Positions 23,846 through 36,191 of a stretch of 64,000 nt of DNA are shown piece by piece (positions within the stretch are counted from its first letter, which is position 1; each line of letters opens with the position of its first letter). The position numbers and the translations under genes are program-made. Origin of the DNA: Yamagishiella unicocca (taxonomy: Eukaryota; Chlorophyta; Chlorophyceae; Chlamydomonadales; Volvocaceae); NCBI GenBank assembly GCA_003116995.1, contig BDSL01000001.1, forward strand, positions 248,001 through 312,000, written 5' to 3'. Below the pieces are notes generated by a model that was not told the DNA's origin, did no database searches, and saw only the letters and a program-made list of their open reading frames with translations.

Positions 23846-24923
23846 CCCTTCCATGGTACGGGCGGGCGCCCGCAGCCATGAAGCTGGGCGCCTGGCAAGG
23901 CTACTCCTCGTCGTTGCTTCCTCCTATGCCGTCCCGTGCCGCCACCGTTACCAAACATAAGCTTCGAGCCGCCGCCGTTGTACGGGACGATAATCCTGCT
24001 TTACCCCCCTGCCTCGTACGCCCCTCCATGGCCGCCGCTGCCGTCCTCGCTCCCTCATCCCACGTCGTACGCCGACTCCATCACACTCTTTGACCCGGCG
24101 GGCCGGTGCCGACGCCTCCGTTGCTGCCGTCATCCCCGTCGCCCCCAGCGGCAGTGCCGGTAGCAGCCCCGTGTGATAATGCTGCAACACGGCCCCGCAG
24201 GAGGCGTCCCGAAGGACTCAGGAGTGCGATGTACGGCTTACCGGGCTTACAGGCATCATCCCCCAGAGTACCGCACGACAACCTGGGCCCAAGAGCATAT
24301 GCCAGGTGCAAGGACTTGCACTCATTGCGACGTGAGATCATGCTTATTTACAATACCGGTAGCGCAACTGTGTCTCACCTCACCGGTGAGCGATACAGTC
24401 AAATGCGTAATGTCCGTTGCTATGAATGACCCAAACAATGATTACGCATAGCACATTTCAGGCTTATTAAAGAACTGTTGATTCGGCGTACGCGCGGTGT
24501 GACCGAGCTGCTGCCTGGTGCTTTCGGCAACCATCTCGACCACTGCATCGTTCACCCAGTGGCCCTTCATGATACAATATATACCACAGTCACGAGCAGC
24601 TACTCCAAACACGTCCGTGCTAATGATAAGATGCCCTTGCTATTAAAGAATGTAAAAATATCATGTCTCGCGCTTCCGTACAGAATGCCATGCAGCGAAG
24701 TGCCATGCAGCATAGGGCAGCATATGCACCGGGCGCCAATGCGACGGTCACCAGCGAGCAGAGCGTGGATCAATGCGGCCGAAGCCCCTCACGCTCTGCG
24801 CAACTAACAAGCAAGGAAACCACAAAATGGTCACAAGCCTGATCTACAAGGGACACGGACAAGCCAGTCCTCAAATCAACTTAGCACCAAGCGGAACCCG
24901 CAAGCGTATCTCATCTACGCTTG

Positions 24924-27206
24924 CTACTTGTACTCGCCCTTGTCGCGAATCCACTTGACCGCCACCCACTTATCTCCCGTAACCACCGGGCAGCTGCCGT
25001 GAAGCGCGTGCGGATCCAGGCTGCCGTCAGGCCGCTCGCTCCAGAACAGGACAGCGTCGCCGGCGCGCGGCCTGTACTTTAGCCCACCGTCCGCGTCGCA
25101 ATCCGTCCAGTTGCTGATCGGCTTGTTCGCATCTGTCAGAAGGCGGTGTGCGTCAAGGACGAGATGCCGTAAATACGGGGGCAACATATGAGGCGGCTGC
25201 GAAAACGTAGTGCACGACCCAGATTGGCAGCCCTTCAAGGACGACATACGCAGCTTCCACTTGAGCGCCGCGTCGGTTTCCAGCTAGGGCCGCGTCAGCA
25301 CAACCACGGTATGGGATGTATTCAAAGCGGTAGCCCACGAACACAGCAAGCCCGCGCTAGCTGGATAGGGGCAGTTATTGACGGTGCGCATGAGGCTGGG
25401 GCAGCGCGTCGTGCTCCAGCGATAAGGAACGGCCCCATAATTAAGAGTTTCAGATGGCGTGAATACCCGGCATCACTCACTCAGTTTGCCTTCGCGCTTG
25501 AAGACCGTCTCGCCACCTTCCAGGCCGTCGTCAGACAGTACGACAATTACGGTTGCAATACGTTGGCTGAACTGAGGGCCGTATTCTGCAGTGCCAGGAA
25601 ACGCGGACGGACTGAATGGAATGCCCTCGTCAAACGTACATGGCATGTCGTGGTATCCCGGGCCGGCTTACCTTTAGGGTCAAAGCTGTCCATGTGGGAG
25701 TCGTAGTGCTGTGAGTGCTTGTAGTTCAGGACGTTCCAGAACTGCGCGGGCAAGGAATGGGAAAGCAGCAAGATGGTGTCGAACCGCTACTGAACATGTA
25801 CAGGATGCAGTGTTAGCATGCCGTCGAGCGGTCTAATAGGTATGGATGCCATTGGTGGCGAGCTACGACAACGCTGCTGCCGCCCCGTGTGATATTCTCC
25901 TGCGGCTGCAACTTATCCACCTTCTGAAGTACTGATATTGCATCTCGCCTGAGACTTTTGGGTGCCCGTTCGTCCTAACGCTACGCACTTCACAGCGCAG
26001 GCCCTGCCGCCCCTTTCGCCCAGTGGGAAACCACGCACCTCCCCATTGCTCTTCGGCACCAGCGTGACCGCGGCAATCTTGTCCTCCAGCCACCCCAACG
26101 CCGGGGAGCTGGCGCCGTTGAGGAACGTTCCCTTGCTGGTGCGCACTTGCTGCTCCGCCTCAACCTTCTCGCCTGGCCGGTACGCTAGCCCACTCGGGTA
26201 CAGGAACTTGCTTGCCAGCGCAATGACCTCGTCCCGGCGAGCCTTGTCCACGAAGCTCGGGAACACAACGATGCGGGGATACCACGAAACGATCTGGGGA
26301 CGGGTGTGAAGGCATCCAGCAGGGAGGGTTAGCTAGCGCGCGCTGAGGACGTTCTAGTATGGCCCGCGCGGATCACAAACAGTAGAAGTACGACGCGGTC
26401 GTCACGTACGACCCCCAGCATACGCAGGTAAGGGCACAGTGCGGCCCCAACCTGAATCTACCCCGACACTAACCTGGAAAGGAATTGTGCGGTAGAAAGC
26501 CTCTCCTGTCTCGCCGGGCGTCATGGCTGGTTTAGCCGCCTCCAGGCCCCGGGTTACTGCCGCCTCGAAGTTGTCCAGGTCGAACGGATCGATGATTGCC
26601 GGGGTCGTCGCCGCCGCCGTTTTGGTGGCGCTCGCGGAGCCCGACCCAATGAGCCGCACTTCAACACCCTTCTCCTGCAGGCTGCGGCGCTGTGAAGCCA
26701 CGTGCGCAGTGGCTGCCTGAGGGGTGGCAAGCATGGCAGGAGTAACCCTCAAGTGTTGGCGCATTACTATGGCCAACATAGAGCAAGCGCAATGCACGAC
26801 GACAGCGGGAAACGCTTACCAGCCTGGGATTGATGACGGGTCCCGAGGGTTCAGGGAGGAGAGACGTCGTCAAGCTGATACGGCCGAACCAGAAGGCCAC
26901 GCTGCATAGTGCAAGTGCCAACAAGCCTGGTACTTTGGGTACCCGCCGTAGAGTCCGCGAAACCTTCCATGATGCTCTCTCTACCAATGTGAGCTTAACC
27001 GGATGGTCATGAAGATTCTGGCAGGCAGCTGGCGGAGCGGTTGGCGCGACGTTGACAGGCACGCTACCGGAGGGCTGTGCAGGGGGTCCGTGGCAGGCTT
27101 GTCCCATGTTTTGAGCAGCAGCAGTAAGACTGCTATGTGGGTGATATTGCTGGCTGCTATGCGTATGATGAAGGCCAAGGTTGTGGCCATGGCCGAGGTG
27201 GTCCAT
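24924..27206 (-). CDS. Prolyl 4-hydroxylase, membrane-anchored
   Basis: Six in-phase exons: 27206-26820, 26716-26474, 26293-26039, 25741-25672, 25585-25481 and 25132-24924. They give 422 residues. A His/Gln-rich N-terminus precedes one hydrophobic anchor (residues about 95-115, LLALALCSVAFWFGRI), fitting a type II ER/Golgi protein. The catalytic domain begins at WYPRIVVFPSFV and holds QVRTSKGTFL, the usual peptide-side motif. The iron ligands are His311 and Asp313 (HYDSHMD) and the distal His398 (LHGSCPV). Lys408 (GDKW) should bind 2-oxoglutarate. The enzyme hydroxylates prolines in secreted proteins, which in volvocine algae allows O-glycosylation of hydroxyproline-rich matrix proteins. All catalytic residues are present. 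The next gene on the same strand encodes a secreted proline-rich protein. Confidence 0.92.
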
Positions 27207-28246
27207 GTTTCGTCAATTCACTAGTCAGCCACCCTTCAACCCCGCGACTGTAGTTGGAAATTGACACGACGAAATTGTATCAGTCTTTGACGTGAAGCCA
27301 AAAGTTGCACTGGAGATTGCTTTCCTCGCAAAATGATTTGCGGAACTGTTGTTTGTTGCACCTGGATTGACCCTATACCATAACGAGAAGGTTCTGACTT
27401 CCACTAAGAGATTATGTATGTTGGAGGAAAAGAACCTCGGCATTGATGTCGTAATGTAATCTCTGCACCTTCCATTCCCAGCCAGTGTCCTATGTACCGG
27501 TCCGTCCGTAACGGACACACTCGCATAGCCCGCCACCTGTGGCCTCGCCAAGGAAGCTCAATAAATTGGTTTATAATCAATTATTGTACAGAATACACTT
27601 TCTATGGTAAATTATGGGAGGGTAGGCTGATCCAAATAACACAACGAGGACATCATGGCTGCAACGGAGTTCACCTAGCAGCGGCGCATTGACAAACGAC
27701 GACACTATCCTGCATAGCATCCTCCATTGCTCCATCAACCACCATGAACGTATTTCACAACGCGATAAGCACCATCACGGAACGTCATGGGTCCCCTGTT
27801 GATGGAGGAAACTTTAGATACTCAGACCTTGACTTCTTGAAACCTCCACCCGTCCATCCAAGTCGTGAGGGCACTGGCCCTGCGCCTTTGGGCGCTGGTA
27901 ATATTGGTTCTGACAAGTTTTATATGACAACCACTAAATGGCGCGCTAACCAATTCACTCAATAGCAGTAGTGTACCCAACAGCCCTTATGTACATACAT
28001 ATTATACATACCGATATGTATGATTTAACGTGCGGTGCTCTCTAATACAGCCCAACCCACTACAGCTACACATACGCACATGCCACTCTGTTCTACTTTT
28101 ATTCGAACGGGCGCGCACACGCTCATAAGAATGACTTAGTCACCGGCGACGTATTCCATACGCAGGACCCACATGGATATCGTTACCTCCGACGCCAGGG
28201 TCATGTTGGGCATACAAGCACTGACTTGCGTCGTGATGCGCCTGGG
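27207..28246. other. Spacer between prolyl 4-hydroxylase and SRCR genes
   Basis: This appears AT-richer than the flanking exons. It should contain the hydroxylase promoter and the SRCR gene 3' UTR. A 73-codon plus-strand ORF at 27744-27965 is the only moderately long frame, with no family match. Confidence 0.35.
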
Positions 28247-31200
28247 TTACGGATAACTCCCGTCGGATAGGGACCGGGCAATGTAGGTTGGTGGCGTCGT
28301 GATGGCATAGGATGGAGGAATTCCTCCGAAACCCCCATCGTACATAGGCGGCCGGTTGTACGCGAAACCCCCATCGTACATAGGCGGCCGGTTGTACGCG
28401 TGATACCCATAGGGCGCCGGTGGCTGAATGTATGTTGGCGGCACACTGGCATAATTTGGCGCAATCGGTGGCTTGGCAGGGATCGCCGGTGGGGGCCCGT
28501 CGTCCAGCGGAGTTGCTGGTGGTGAGATCGGCGGCGACTTGGAAAAGAATGGCTGAGTGTTGAAGTACACCGGGGGATAGTGCAAAGGTGGTGGTGGGTA
28601 AGCTGGTGGTGGGGATGGACTGGCCACCGGCGGTGATGTTGGCGGCTGGTTCGGTATGAATGGGGGCAACCTTGGACCTGGAACAACCAATTGGGAGCAC
28701 GACATGTCGGATTTCACGTTATGCAAGAAGGTATTATCGCGGGGCTCATTGCGAAACATCCGTCCTTTAGTGTGGTTGCGCGGTTGCCCTCATCGCAAAA
28801 CGACCGTTGCCCCTCCATACCGGTATCCTACTTCAGTATGACGTGCAACTGCACATGTCCGCCAGGATAGCTTACCATAAAAGCATTGGATGCCCACATC
28901 ATCTGCAATGCGGCCGCAATCAGTTATCGCTCCCCACCGCAGGGAACGGTATGGAGGCATAGACGTTAAAAGGCGACACGAGAGAGTCCATATGGGGAAT
29001 AAGGCGTTTGCGAGCAACCCGCTTGCTGATTCGGGCAGGTGTTACAGGTGACCTTTGCTTCCGGTTAGCAAATGCACCCTCGGTTCAGGCGTCATTGCGG
29101 TTCTAGATATCACGCTTACCGTAATGCGAGCAGTCCGTCCAACCCCAACCATCAAAGGCGCAATCCGCGAGGCGGGACTCGGTGCCGCCGCAGACGACCT
29201 TATCTGCATTTGTATAGTCGTTGGCAGTGCAGTCACCGTTACGGCTGCCCCTGCTCTTGACGCAACCGCTGTAGCTACTACGTACCCATCCAAAGTGTGT
29301 TGCGTCCAAGGCCGTACTGCATAGTAGGTGCTACCCAGCCGCCGGCGAAGCCAAGCTGTGTGCACGCGATGCTAGCTTCGGCGTCGCGGAACCCGTCCGA
29401 GCAAACAGTACCCTGCAGCGCACATATTCCGACCGTTAAGACAAACAACGTGCGAATAATTTTCACTTGACAGCAAATCAAGGGTACCTACTGACAAACA
29501 GAAGACATAATTTTACCCATCAGATATCGGTCGATCATAACCCCTGAAGTCCTTACCCATTCTCCGTTGTGAAGCACCTCCAGCCTGCCTGCGGTTTCGG
29601 TACCGCTGGCTAACCTGAGAGTGCCGTCTTCGACTGCACCCAGAGGGAAGGACGGATTGGGAGACACCAGCACGGCAATCCGAAGGGATGAAACAACCAA
29701 AGGCTGTACAGCAATGGCAAGGCCGAATGCTTGGCGTATACATTTGTAGACGCAAAAATGGGCGCACGGCAAGATGGCACCACGCAAATCTGTCTGGGAG
29801 GGACAGCGCCTACTGAGCAACAAAAACATTCCACCGATGCATTTGCGCTCTATAAGTGACCATCCCGTATACCACGGTGCACAAGTACGTTGAGAGAAGC
29901 ATTTGGCTCTCGAAGGGGCTTCAGGGACCCACCTCCGCAAATAACTGCAGCCGCCCAGTCCGGATCGCACTGGTCGTCCACCAACTTGTCGTACGCGCAA
30001 GACATTAGCCTATCCTCGCTGCCGTCACAGTCAAGGTTCTTCAGCCACATTAATGCGTTAGATCTTTGCCTGATGCTGTAGTCTCTGCTGTACGAAAGCG
30101 TTCCTGGGACAGAACGGAGCACATCAGACCGGATGTTGACTCCTTAACACCATACATTGCACTTGTGCCCCGTATTTCGCATTTACAGCCGCAACAGAGC
30201 GCTTTAAAACGTATTTGTGGCCATATTTGCTTGGTGCAGTAAGCACTTACCGCCAGTGAGCCCAAGCTGGCGGCAGGCCACAACGGCGGTCTGTACGGTC
30301 CACGTCTGCACGCAAATTGTTCCCCAGCGGCCTGCCATGGCCATTTCCACCAGGCCGGCGGACTTGTTACCGTTGACGAGGCGAAGCTGGCCATCTGTGA
30401 CAGCAACAAGGTGGGCACGGTATGCGCTGCTGGCCGTAAGCTATGCATAGGTGGTGCATGGCCTAAGCTGGTCACAGCCAACGGAAACACCTGTAGGAAG
30501 GGAAACCGCACCCAACAAATACGCAACATGGTGGTCATTGGGCAGCCGTGGGGTTCTCCCACAGGCAGATACCACCTGGGAATACTCGTGGATACCGCAC
30601 CTTCATCACGGGACAGCACTGGAGGTCGAGAAGGCCAGGAAGGTGGGACCGGTGGCTCGCCTGGATGGGCAATCGATAAGTAAGAAAACATACGCCAACG
30701 CCGTCTCGAGCAAGCATATGCCGCCATAAGGAACGTGAACCTCGTTAAATGCCGCGATTGTACCTATCCAAGCATGGGACCACGAATGCAGCAACGCACC
30801 GTAACATATGACCGCCACATCCTCTGCAGAGGATTAAAAGCGGGTTGTTAAGTTGGTACTGCCGTAATCAACAGGGCCTGTTTGTCAGTGGTTTGGGTTT
30901 GAACCATCGGTTTCAATACCCAGAGCCGGCATGATTAATACATGTAATGCCGCAAGTAGCAAACAATATGCTTGACGACCGACTACCTGTCACGTTTCTA
31001 CGGGTGCACGTACGGTGCTGCTTCCCATCTAATACAGCGCGTTTGCCTTCGATAAACATTGCCGTGTGCATACCTCTGTGGTCGCAGTTAAATTTCTCCC
31101 TGAGTCGCGGGCAGTCCCACAATCGATGCTCGACTCCAAGGCAGCACACGTTATCCTGCCGTCGTGAGAGGCAGCAACTCTACGGTCAGCTGCCATTCGC

Positions 31201-32324
31201 TACGCAGCTGCGGGCAGAGTCATGGATGCAGTACTAGATCCCCAGGCAAACCCATGCTTGACCAAAGGCCATGGCCATCGCAACACAAGAAATGACTCTA
31301 CCTTTTGGTCTGGAACCCACCGTAACCGTTACAACAACGAGAAGTGTACCTTCGCGTACCTACCAACCATATGGGGCCAGTTCCCGGGCCAAACGGCGCC
31401 CTGTGGAGAGCTCGACCACGTACGTACCCCAGCTGTCGACATGCTACCGTCGCAGCTGCAGCATCAAGACCGGGTTGTCTTTCCATGTGTGGGCGGCTTT
31501 GCGAATGGATCTCACACGCATGTACGCTAAGGTGCTTACAAACATAGCATTCAGGGCCGGCACAGCGCTGCTCATTAAAAAGGCGAAATGCTTCCTGACT
31601 AGGACAGTCGGGCCCCATGCCACGCATACCTGCCTTTCATATCGAAGAAGTCATCGCACACAGTGCCCCACGTGCCGTTATTGTACACCTGAGGAGGAGG
31701 GCGTTAGTGAGTGGTATTTATACAGACATCGACAGCTTACAACTTCGGTTTACATTGCTGGGGTGCCTCCTTGGATGCGGCACTTCCTCGGGTGCTGGAG
31801 TCGCGTGCTCACCTGGAGTTGTCCTTCTCGCGGGTTGGTACCATTCATCAGCCGCAAGTCCCCTTCCCGGTAGGCGCGGGGCACTGCGCTCAGACATGTG
31901 AAACGCAGGTAAGCTGCTGCCAATTGACAATGCTGCCGTGTTTGACATACCGGGAGGGAGTGGCGTGGGCGGCGGCGGTGGAGGAGGAGGCGGTGGAGGC
32001 GGTGGAGGTGGAGGTGGTGGCAGCGGAGGTCGCTTTAGCCCGACAGAGACACTCCGGTACGCCACCCGTCGTGCGTCTGCAAGTATGTGTGGAATATGTT
32101 TCGGGAAGTTTTGCGGCACCCACCTTGCACCAGCGCTGTGCACGAGCAGTACCCATCAGCTCAGCTCTAGAAGTAAGTAATTATGCTTTAAGCGCTTTTC
32201 GCACTGCTTTTTACGTGATAACTGGTACTAAGATATTACCTGTTTCCGTGGCAGACCAATCCAAGAGCAAGACAGCGCACAGGAGCCACATTGGCCGTGT
32301 CCCTCGAGTTGACAGTTTCTCCAT
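28247..32324 (-). CDS. Secreted protein with three SRCR domains and proline-rich spacers
   Basis: Fifteen in-phase exons: 32324-32240, 32076-31951, 31883-31813, 31688-31630, 31478-31364, 31155-31074, 30823-30800, 30660-30601, 30394-30251, 30103-29933, 29633-29557, 29412-29286, 29203-29120, 28902-28876 and 28677-28247. They give 560 residues. A signal peptide (MWLLCAVLLLDW) is followed by a poly-proline exon (residues about 45-70). SRCR 1 spans about residues 76-188 (LRLMNGT, GTWGTVCDDFFD, VACRQLGY, GPIWLDNVCC, EDVAVICYG). A short Pro-rich linker follows, then SRCR 2 (209-312) and SRCR 3 (313-418, ending DDVGIQCFYG). Residues 418-560 are Pro/Tyr-rich with a duplicated AYNRPPMYDGGF. Exon 5 uses a less common AAG acceptor. 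SRCR domains mediate binding to extracellular ligands. Volvocine algae have unusually many. No membrane span was seen, so it is probably a matrix or secreted protein. The ligand is unknown. Confidence 0.88.
28328..28399 (-). repeat. 36-bp in-frame direct duplication in the SRCR gene
   Basis: Two adjacent, apparently identical 36-bp copies encode AYNRPPMYDGGF twice near the C-terminus. The period is a multiple of three, so the frame is kept. Confidence 0.9.
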
Positions 32325-33334
32325 AGCTTCAATTCCACACGAACCCTTTCCGTTGCGTGCGGTATTTACAAACCTCCCATAGCTGCTTGCTGGTAATTGT
32401 GCTGGTGGGAATGGGGAACTGGTGAGCTGATGTGGGTTGATCGCGACGGATTTTGTGGGCATCAGCTTGGTATCGACACACTCAGTGAATACATTTATGA
32501 AGTGATGTAAGAAACGGTGTATGGGCATTCCATGTGCTCGTTCCGGGCAGCCCCGTGTTTGACACACAGGCACCTGACATTTCGCAGTTTGAAGCAATTT
32601 GGATCGGGGCAACTAACAACTGATACTTCCTGAACTGGGTTCGATTAAGCAATGCTTCAATGTATATGATGGTAAGAAACACTATCATTGTTCGTCCGGA
32701 GTCATGTCATTACAACCGACAGTGGCAACCTATCCCGCTCCGCGTCGGCATGAGGTCGATAACGCGATTACCGTATCCAGTTTATAAAACTGGATGACCT
32801 TAGATGAGGTAAACAAATGTCTTTTATAAGCGCAACAAGATAGGCCATTACGGCCTTCGTAAGCTCAAGCGCTGTACAACCACACGATACACCGTCATTG
32901 GATTCGCTAAGAGCATCCGTTAGTAGCAAGCGTCTAGGGTAAGTTATGCGGAAGTGAGCATGCCGTCCGCGGGCGGCGCGGTGGGGCAAGAATGTTCTTA
33001 CGCTCCACCGAAACAATCACGGGTTACAAAGTGTAAGGAGGGCTAGGTTCTGCTGGCGTGTAGTGAGGGGAGAGGAGGTGGTGGGCAGAGGCAAATAACT
33101 GTGTTTTGTGCGCGTCGACGTGGGGGCGTCCTAGGTTCCTCGCTGAAACGTGCTGTAAGTGTCGAGCAATACCCATATTCGCCGTGTTTACAGGCATTCT
33201 ACGGTGATGCATTCACGCGTGTAGCTGCATTCGCCACAGGCAGGTTCATTCCGTCCACAATCCTCTGCCTGGCTGCTTGGGCGCGACTGCCGAAGCGGGC
33301 GAACCACCTCACGCACCGACGTCTCCGCGTCTTA
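32325..33334. other. Divergent intergenic region between SRCR and MFS genes
   Basis: Both genes read outward from this 1-kb stretch, so it should hold both promoters. The MFS reading frame stays open upstream to about 33101 without an ATG, so part of the right end may be a 5' exon. No promoter motif was identified. Confidence 0.4.
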
Positions 33335-36191
33335 ATGCGGGACCTGTCCACCAGCAATTCCGGCGCTCTCCCACACCCAACGCGGTCGCTGGCGGGCGCC
33401 ACCGGCGTGCTCCGCCTGCTTCTAGACCCCTCCGTGAATGCAAAAGCTTGGTACGTATGGTACTTCGCCTCGTCGGTCTCTGTCGGGCCCTTCCTCAACG
33501 TCTTCTTCCAGCAGGTGGGCCTATCTAAGGCCCAGGTGGGGCTCATCGGAGCCCTGCGCCCCTGGATCAGCGCCCCAGCTTCTTTCGTCTGGGCGGCGCT
33601 CGCAGACCGGCTTAGCGCCCACCGCGCGGTGCTATTGGGCACCTTCGTGACGGCGTGCGCGGCGCGGCTGCTGCTGCTGCTGCCACGCAGCTTCGGCGGG
33701 CTGCTGGCGGTGGTGCTGCTGGCGGAGGTCCTGGGGGCGCCAGTGGGCGTCATGGCAGACGCGGCGGTGATGCAGATATGCCAGAAGGTGGGTACGACTG
33801 AAGGTCCCCGCATCGGGGCAAGAAACTACCGTACGACTGTGACGCGCAGCGGCCCACTTTGACGGGGCGCATTTCGAGGAAACTGCGGATATGTAGATCA
33901 TGTAGCTGGGAGTCAGGGTGTGGAGTGACCGGAGGAATGGATTGCACAAATACCCGTATGTGCAAGGCGGCTACAGGGAGGCTTCAGCAGACGGTATGCC
34001 TCAATTAAGGCCGCGGGCATCAGCGTGATCGCGCCTGCCGCTGTCCTCATACGCCAGCAACCACCACCATCACCTCGCATTCGCAGGAGTCTGATTACGG
34101 CAAGTACCGGCTGTGGGGTGCCGTCGGCTGGGGCTCCTTCTCCACTGTGGCGGGGTGGCTGATCAGCAACTTTGGCATCCGCTGGGCCTTCTACACCCAA
34201 GCAATGCTGTCCCTGCCGTGCCTCTTCCACGGTGCGCGCCTGTATATGACCCGCAAAGGGGCCCAGGGTCGTGCGGCGGCCGGAGAGGACGCTTCGCCGC
34301 AACCGCGTTCCCACCACCAGCAGCAAGACCCTCACAGCAGGAACGGTGGCAGCCGCAAGGGCAGCCTCGACGCAACAGAGTTGGATTCACTCCTGCCGCG
34401 TCAAGCGGACCACGCACTAGACCAGTTCCAGATGTCGCATCGCTCTGTGGCGGCAGCGGCGGAGAGTGCCCGCCGGGGACCTGCGGCCGCAGCAGCTGAC
34501 GAGAAGAAGGAACACGTGGCGATTGATGGGGCTGGGGGAGGCAGCGACGCGAGCCTGGGGTACTGGCGCAAGCTGTGGACGCTGGCGAGGCGAGGCGAGG
34601 TCGTCGTGTTCTTTGTGACGGCCATCGCCATGGGCTACGGCTTTGGAACCATCGACTCCTTCCTGTGGGTGCGCGCAGCGGCTGGCCCCTAGCGTATATT
34701 AAACTCCTGGAAGGGAGGTCGTATGGCACTGCTTGGATGCCGACTAGGTTCCGGAGCCGGGGTACAACGCGCTGCACGGCGACACTTTTAACCGCGTCTA
34801 CTTTGCTGTACATGTGCACTCTGGCTAGGGTGAAACGCCGAGTCGTGATTTTGTACTGCCTAGGCTGGATTTCCTTTCGGGTGCTGCTAGTGTGGGACAG
34901 GCACCCGCCCTCAAGCACTGCCCCGCACTTAAGCAAAGACATGCGACCCTCTGCGCCTGGAATGTGTCCAGGTTTCTTTACTTGGAGCAAATGGGGGCCT
35001 CAGGAACGCTTATGGGCCTGACACTGACGGTAAGCCCACAGCACGCAACAGTCCCGAGCACGCGCTCCCTCCTGCTCACCCGTGGCCTGGAATCTGCAGC
35101 CATGGGGCGTCTTCATACCCGAATCCTTTGCCGCCGCCAATAAAGAAATGACACGCGTGGGTCACGGCCGCTGTACTAGTTAAACGACAGGAATGATTAC
35201 CATAACGGCCGCTCGCCTGGCGCTCTCGTTTACCAGAGTTGGGCTTGGATCCAGATTCTCTAACGGCCCCGCAGATCACGTGCGCTGCCGAGATCCCGGC
35301 ATTCCAGCTGCAAGACCGGCTGCTGGACCGCTGGGGGGTCACTGCCGTGCTGGACCTGACGCAAGCTGTCTACGTGCTGCGGCTGGCGCTGTACGCAGTG
35401 CTGCCGCTGATGGGCAGCGTAATGTGGGTGCTGCCTGTGGAAGTTCTGCACGGCATCACCTTCGCATGCGGCTGGGGCGCAGGGACTGTGAACTGCAAGC
35501 TGCTGGCACCGCCGGGACTGGCGGCGACCCTGCAGGTGCGGCGTGCCTGGGATTAGGTTGCGGCTGGTTAGCGCATGCTGGCCGATTGGTTGCGACAACT
35601 CGGCTGGCCGCCGAACCTGGGGTCGGGCCCAGGGGATGTAAAAAGGGAGCTCCTGTTTAGGGGTTCATGCGCAGGTCACGGAGCGCTGCGGGCCTGACAG
35701 CCCCCACCGAACAGCGCATGCGTGGCGTGGGTGGTTGGGTTGGTCGATAATTGGGCGAATATTACATGTAGATTACTTTAGGGGGCTGCCGAAGCTTCCA
35801 GCGGATTCCAATGCTTGGCCAGAAACAGGCAGAATAACCTTTTACGTTTCCCCTATGAAGTGCGGTAGGATACTGGGCACTAATGTGTCTGGGCTTCGCC
35901 ATAAGCAGGTGTGAATTTCACCCTAATCGGTGCTTTCTCTTGTACCCTATGCACCCCTGCTTTACGTAGGGAGCATTCCAAGGCCTCTACTTTGGAGCTG
36001 GTTACGGACTTGGCTCCCTCGTTGGCGGCTGGCTGGGGACTCGGTTGGGGTGGCAGGGAATGTTTGCCTGTGCCTCAGCGACCATGCTCGGGTTTTGGCT
36101 TTTCGTCTTGGCCGCCAGGCGGATGATTACTGTGCCATCGGCAGGCCGAACGGTGCGGGCTGTAGAGCTCGTGTCGACAACTATCACATGA
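33335..36191 (+). CDS. Major facilitator superfamily transporter (MFSD6/MFS_1-like)
   Basis: Five in-phase exons: 33335-33787, 34087-34664, 34972-35029, 35275-35535 and 35970-36191. They give 523 residues from the ATG at 33335. The N-terminal half has WYFASSVSVGPFLNVFF, QVGLSKAQVGLIGALRPWIS and WAALADRLSAHR, matching the MFS_1_like signature. Next come GKYRLWGAVGWGSFSTVAGW and a long hydrophilic central loop of about 110 residues rich in Gln, Ser and Ala. The C-terminal half includes YLEQMGASGTLMGLTLT, VEVLHGITFACGWGAG and GLYFGAGYGLGSLVGGW. The donor ending exon 2 (GTGGGT after 34664) was chosen because it alone keeps phase and restores the helix. The substrate is unknown. The frame continues upstream of the ATG, so a longer N-terminus, perhaps a plastid transit peptide, is possible. 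Confidence 0.85.

Larger units (their letters stand above)
22655..24923. other. Spacer with a 19-bp tandem repeat
   Basis: The left part is the 3' UTR of the phosphorylase-like gene, ending near TGTAA at 23239. A 19-bp array occupies about 23637-23845. Proline-rich ORFs across the array arise from the repeat itself. The right part precedes the end of the prolyl 4-hydroxylase gene, and no gene was recognised in it. Confidence 0.4.

Noticed and set aside
23534..23960. Pro-rich ORFs resembling cell-wall proteins
   Set aside because: They are produced by the 19-bp tandem repeat being stop-free in several frames; no start context, signal peptide or splice structure.
27744..27965. 73-codon plus-strand ORF
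   Set aside because: Reasonable composition, but no neighbours, motifs or splice sites, and it lies in AT-richer spacer DNA.
29280..29312. Apparent frameshift in SRCR domain 3
   Set aside because: It is explained by an 82-base GT-AG intron (29285-29204) that restores WMDKVVCGGTESRLADC.
31950..32040. Plus-strand poly-glycine ORF
   Set aside because: It is the antisense of the poly-proline exon of the SRCR gene.
32117..32128. Possible 12-bp microexon in the SRCR gene
   Set aside because: Phase allows it, but direct joining of exon 1 to the poly-proline exon also works and is simpler.
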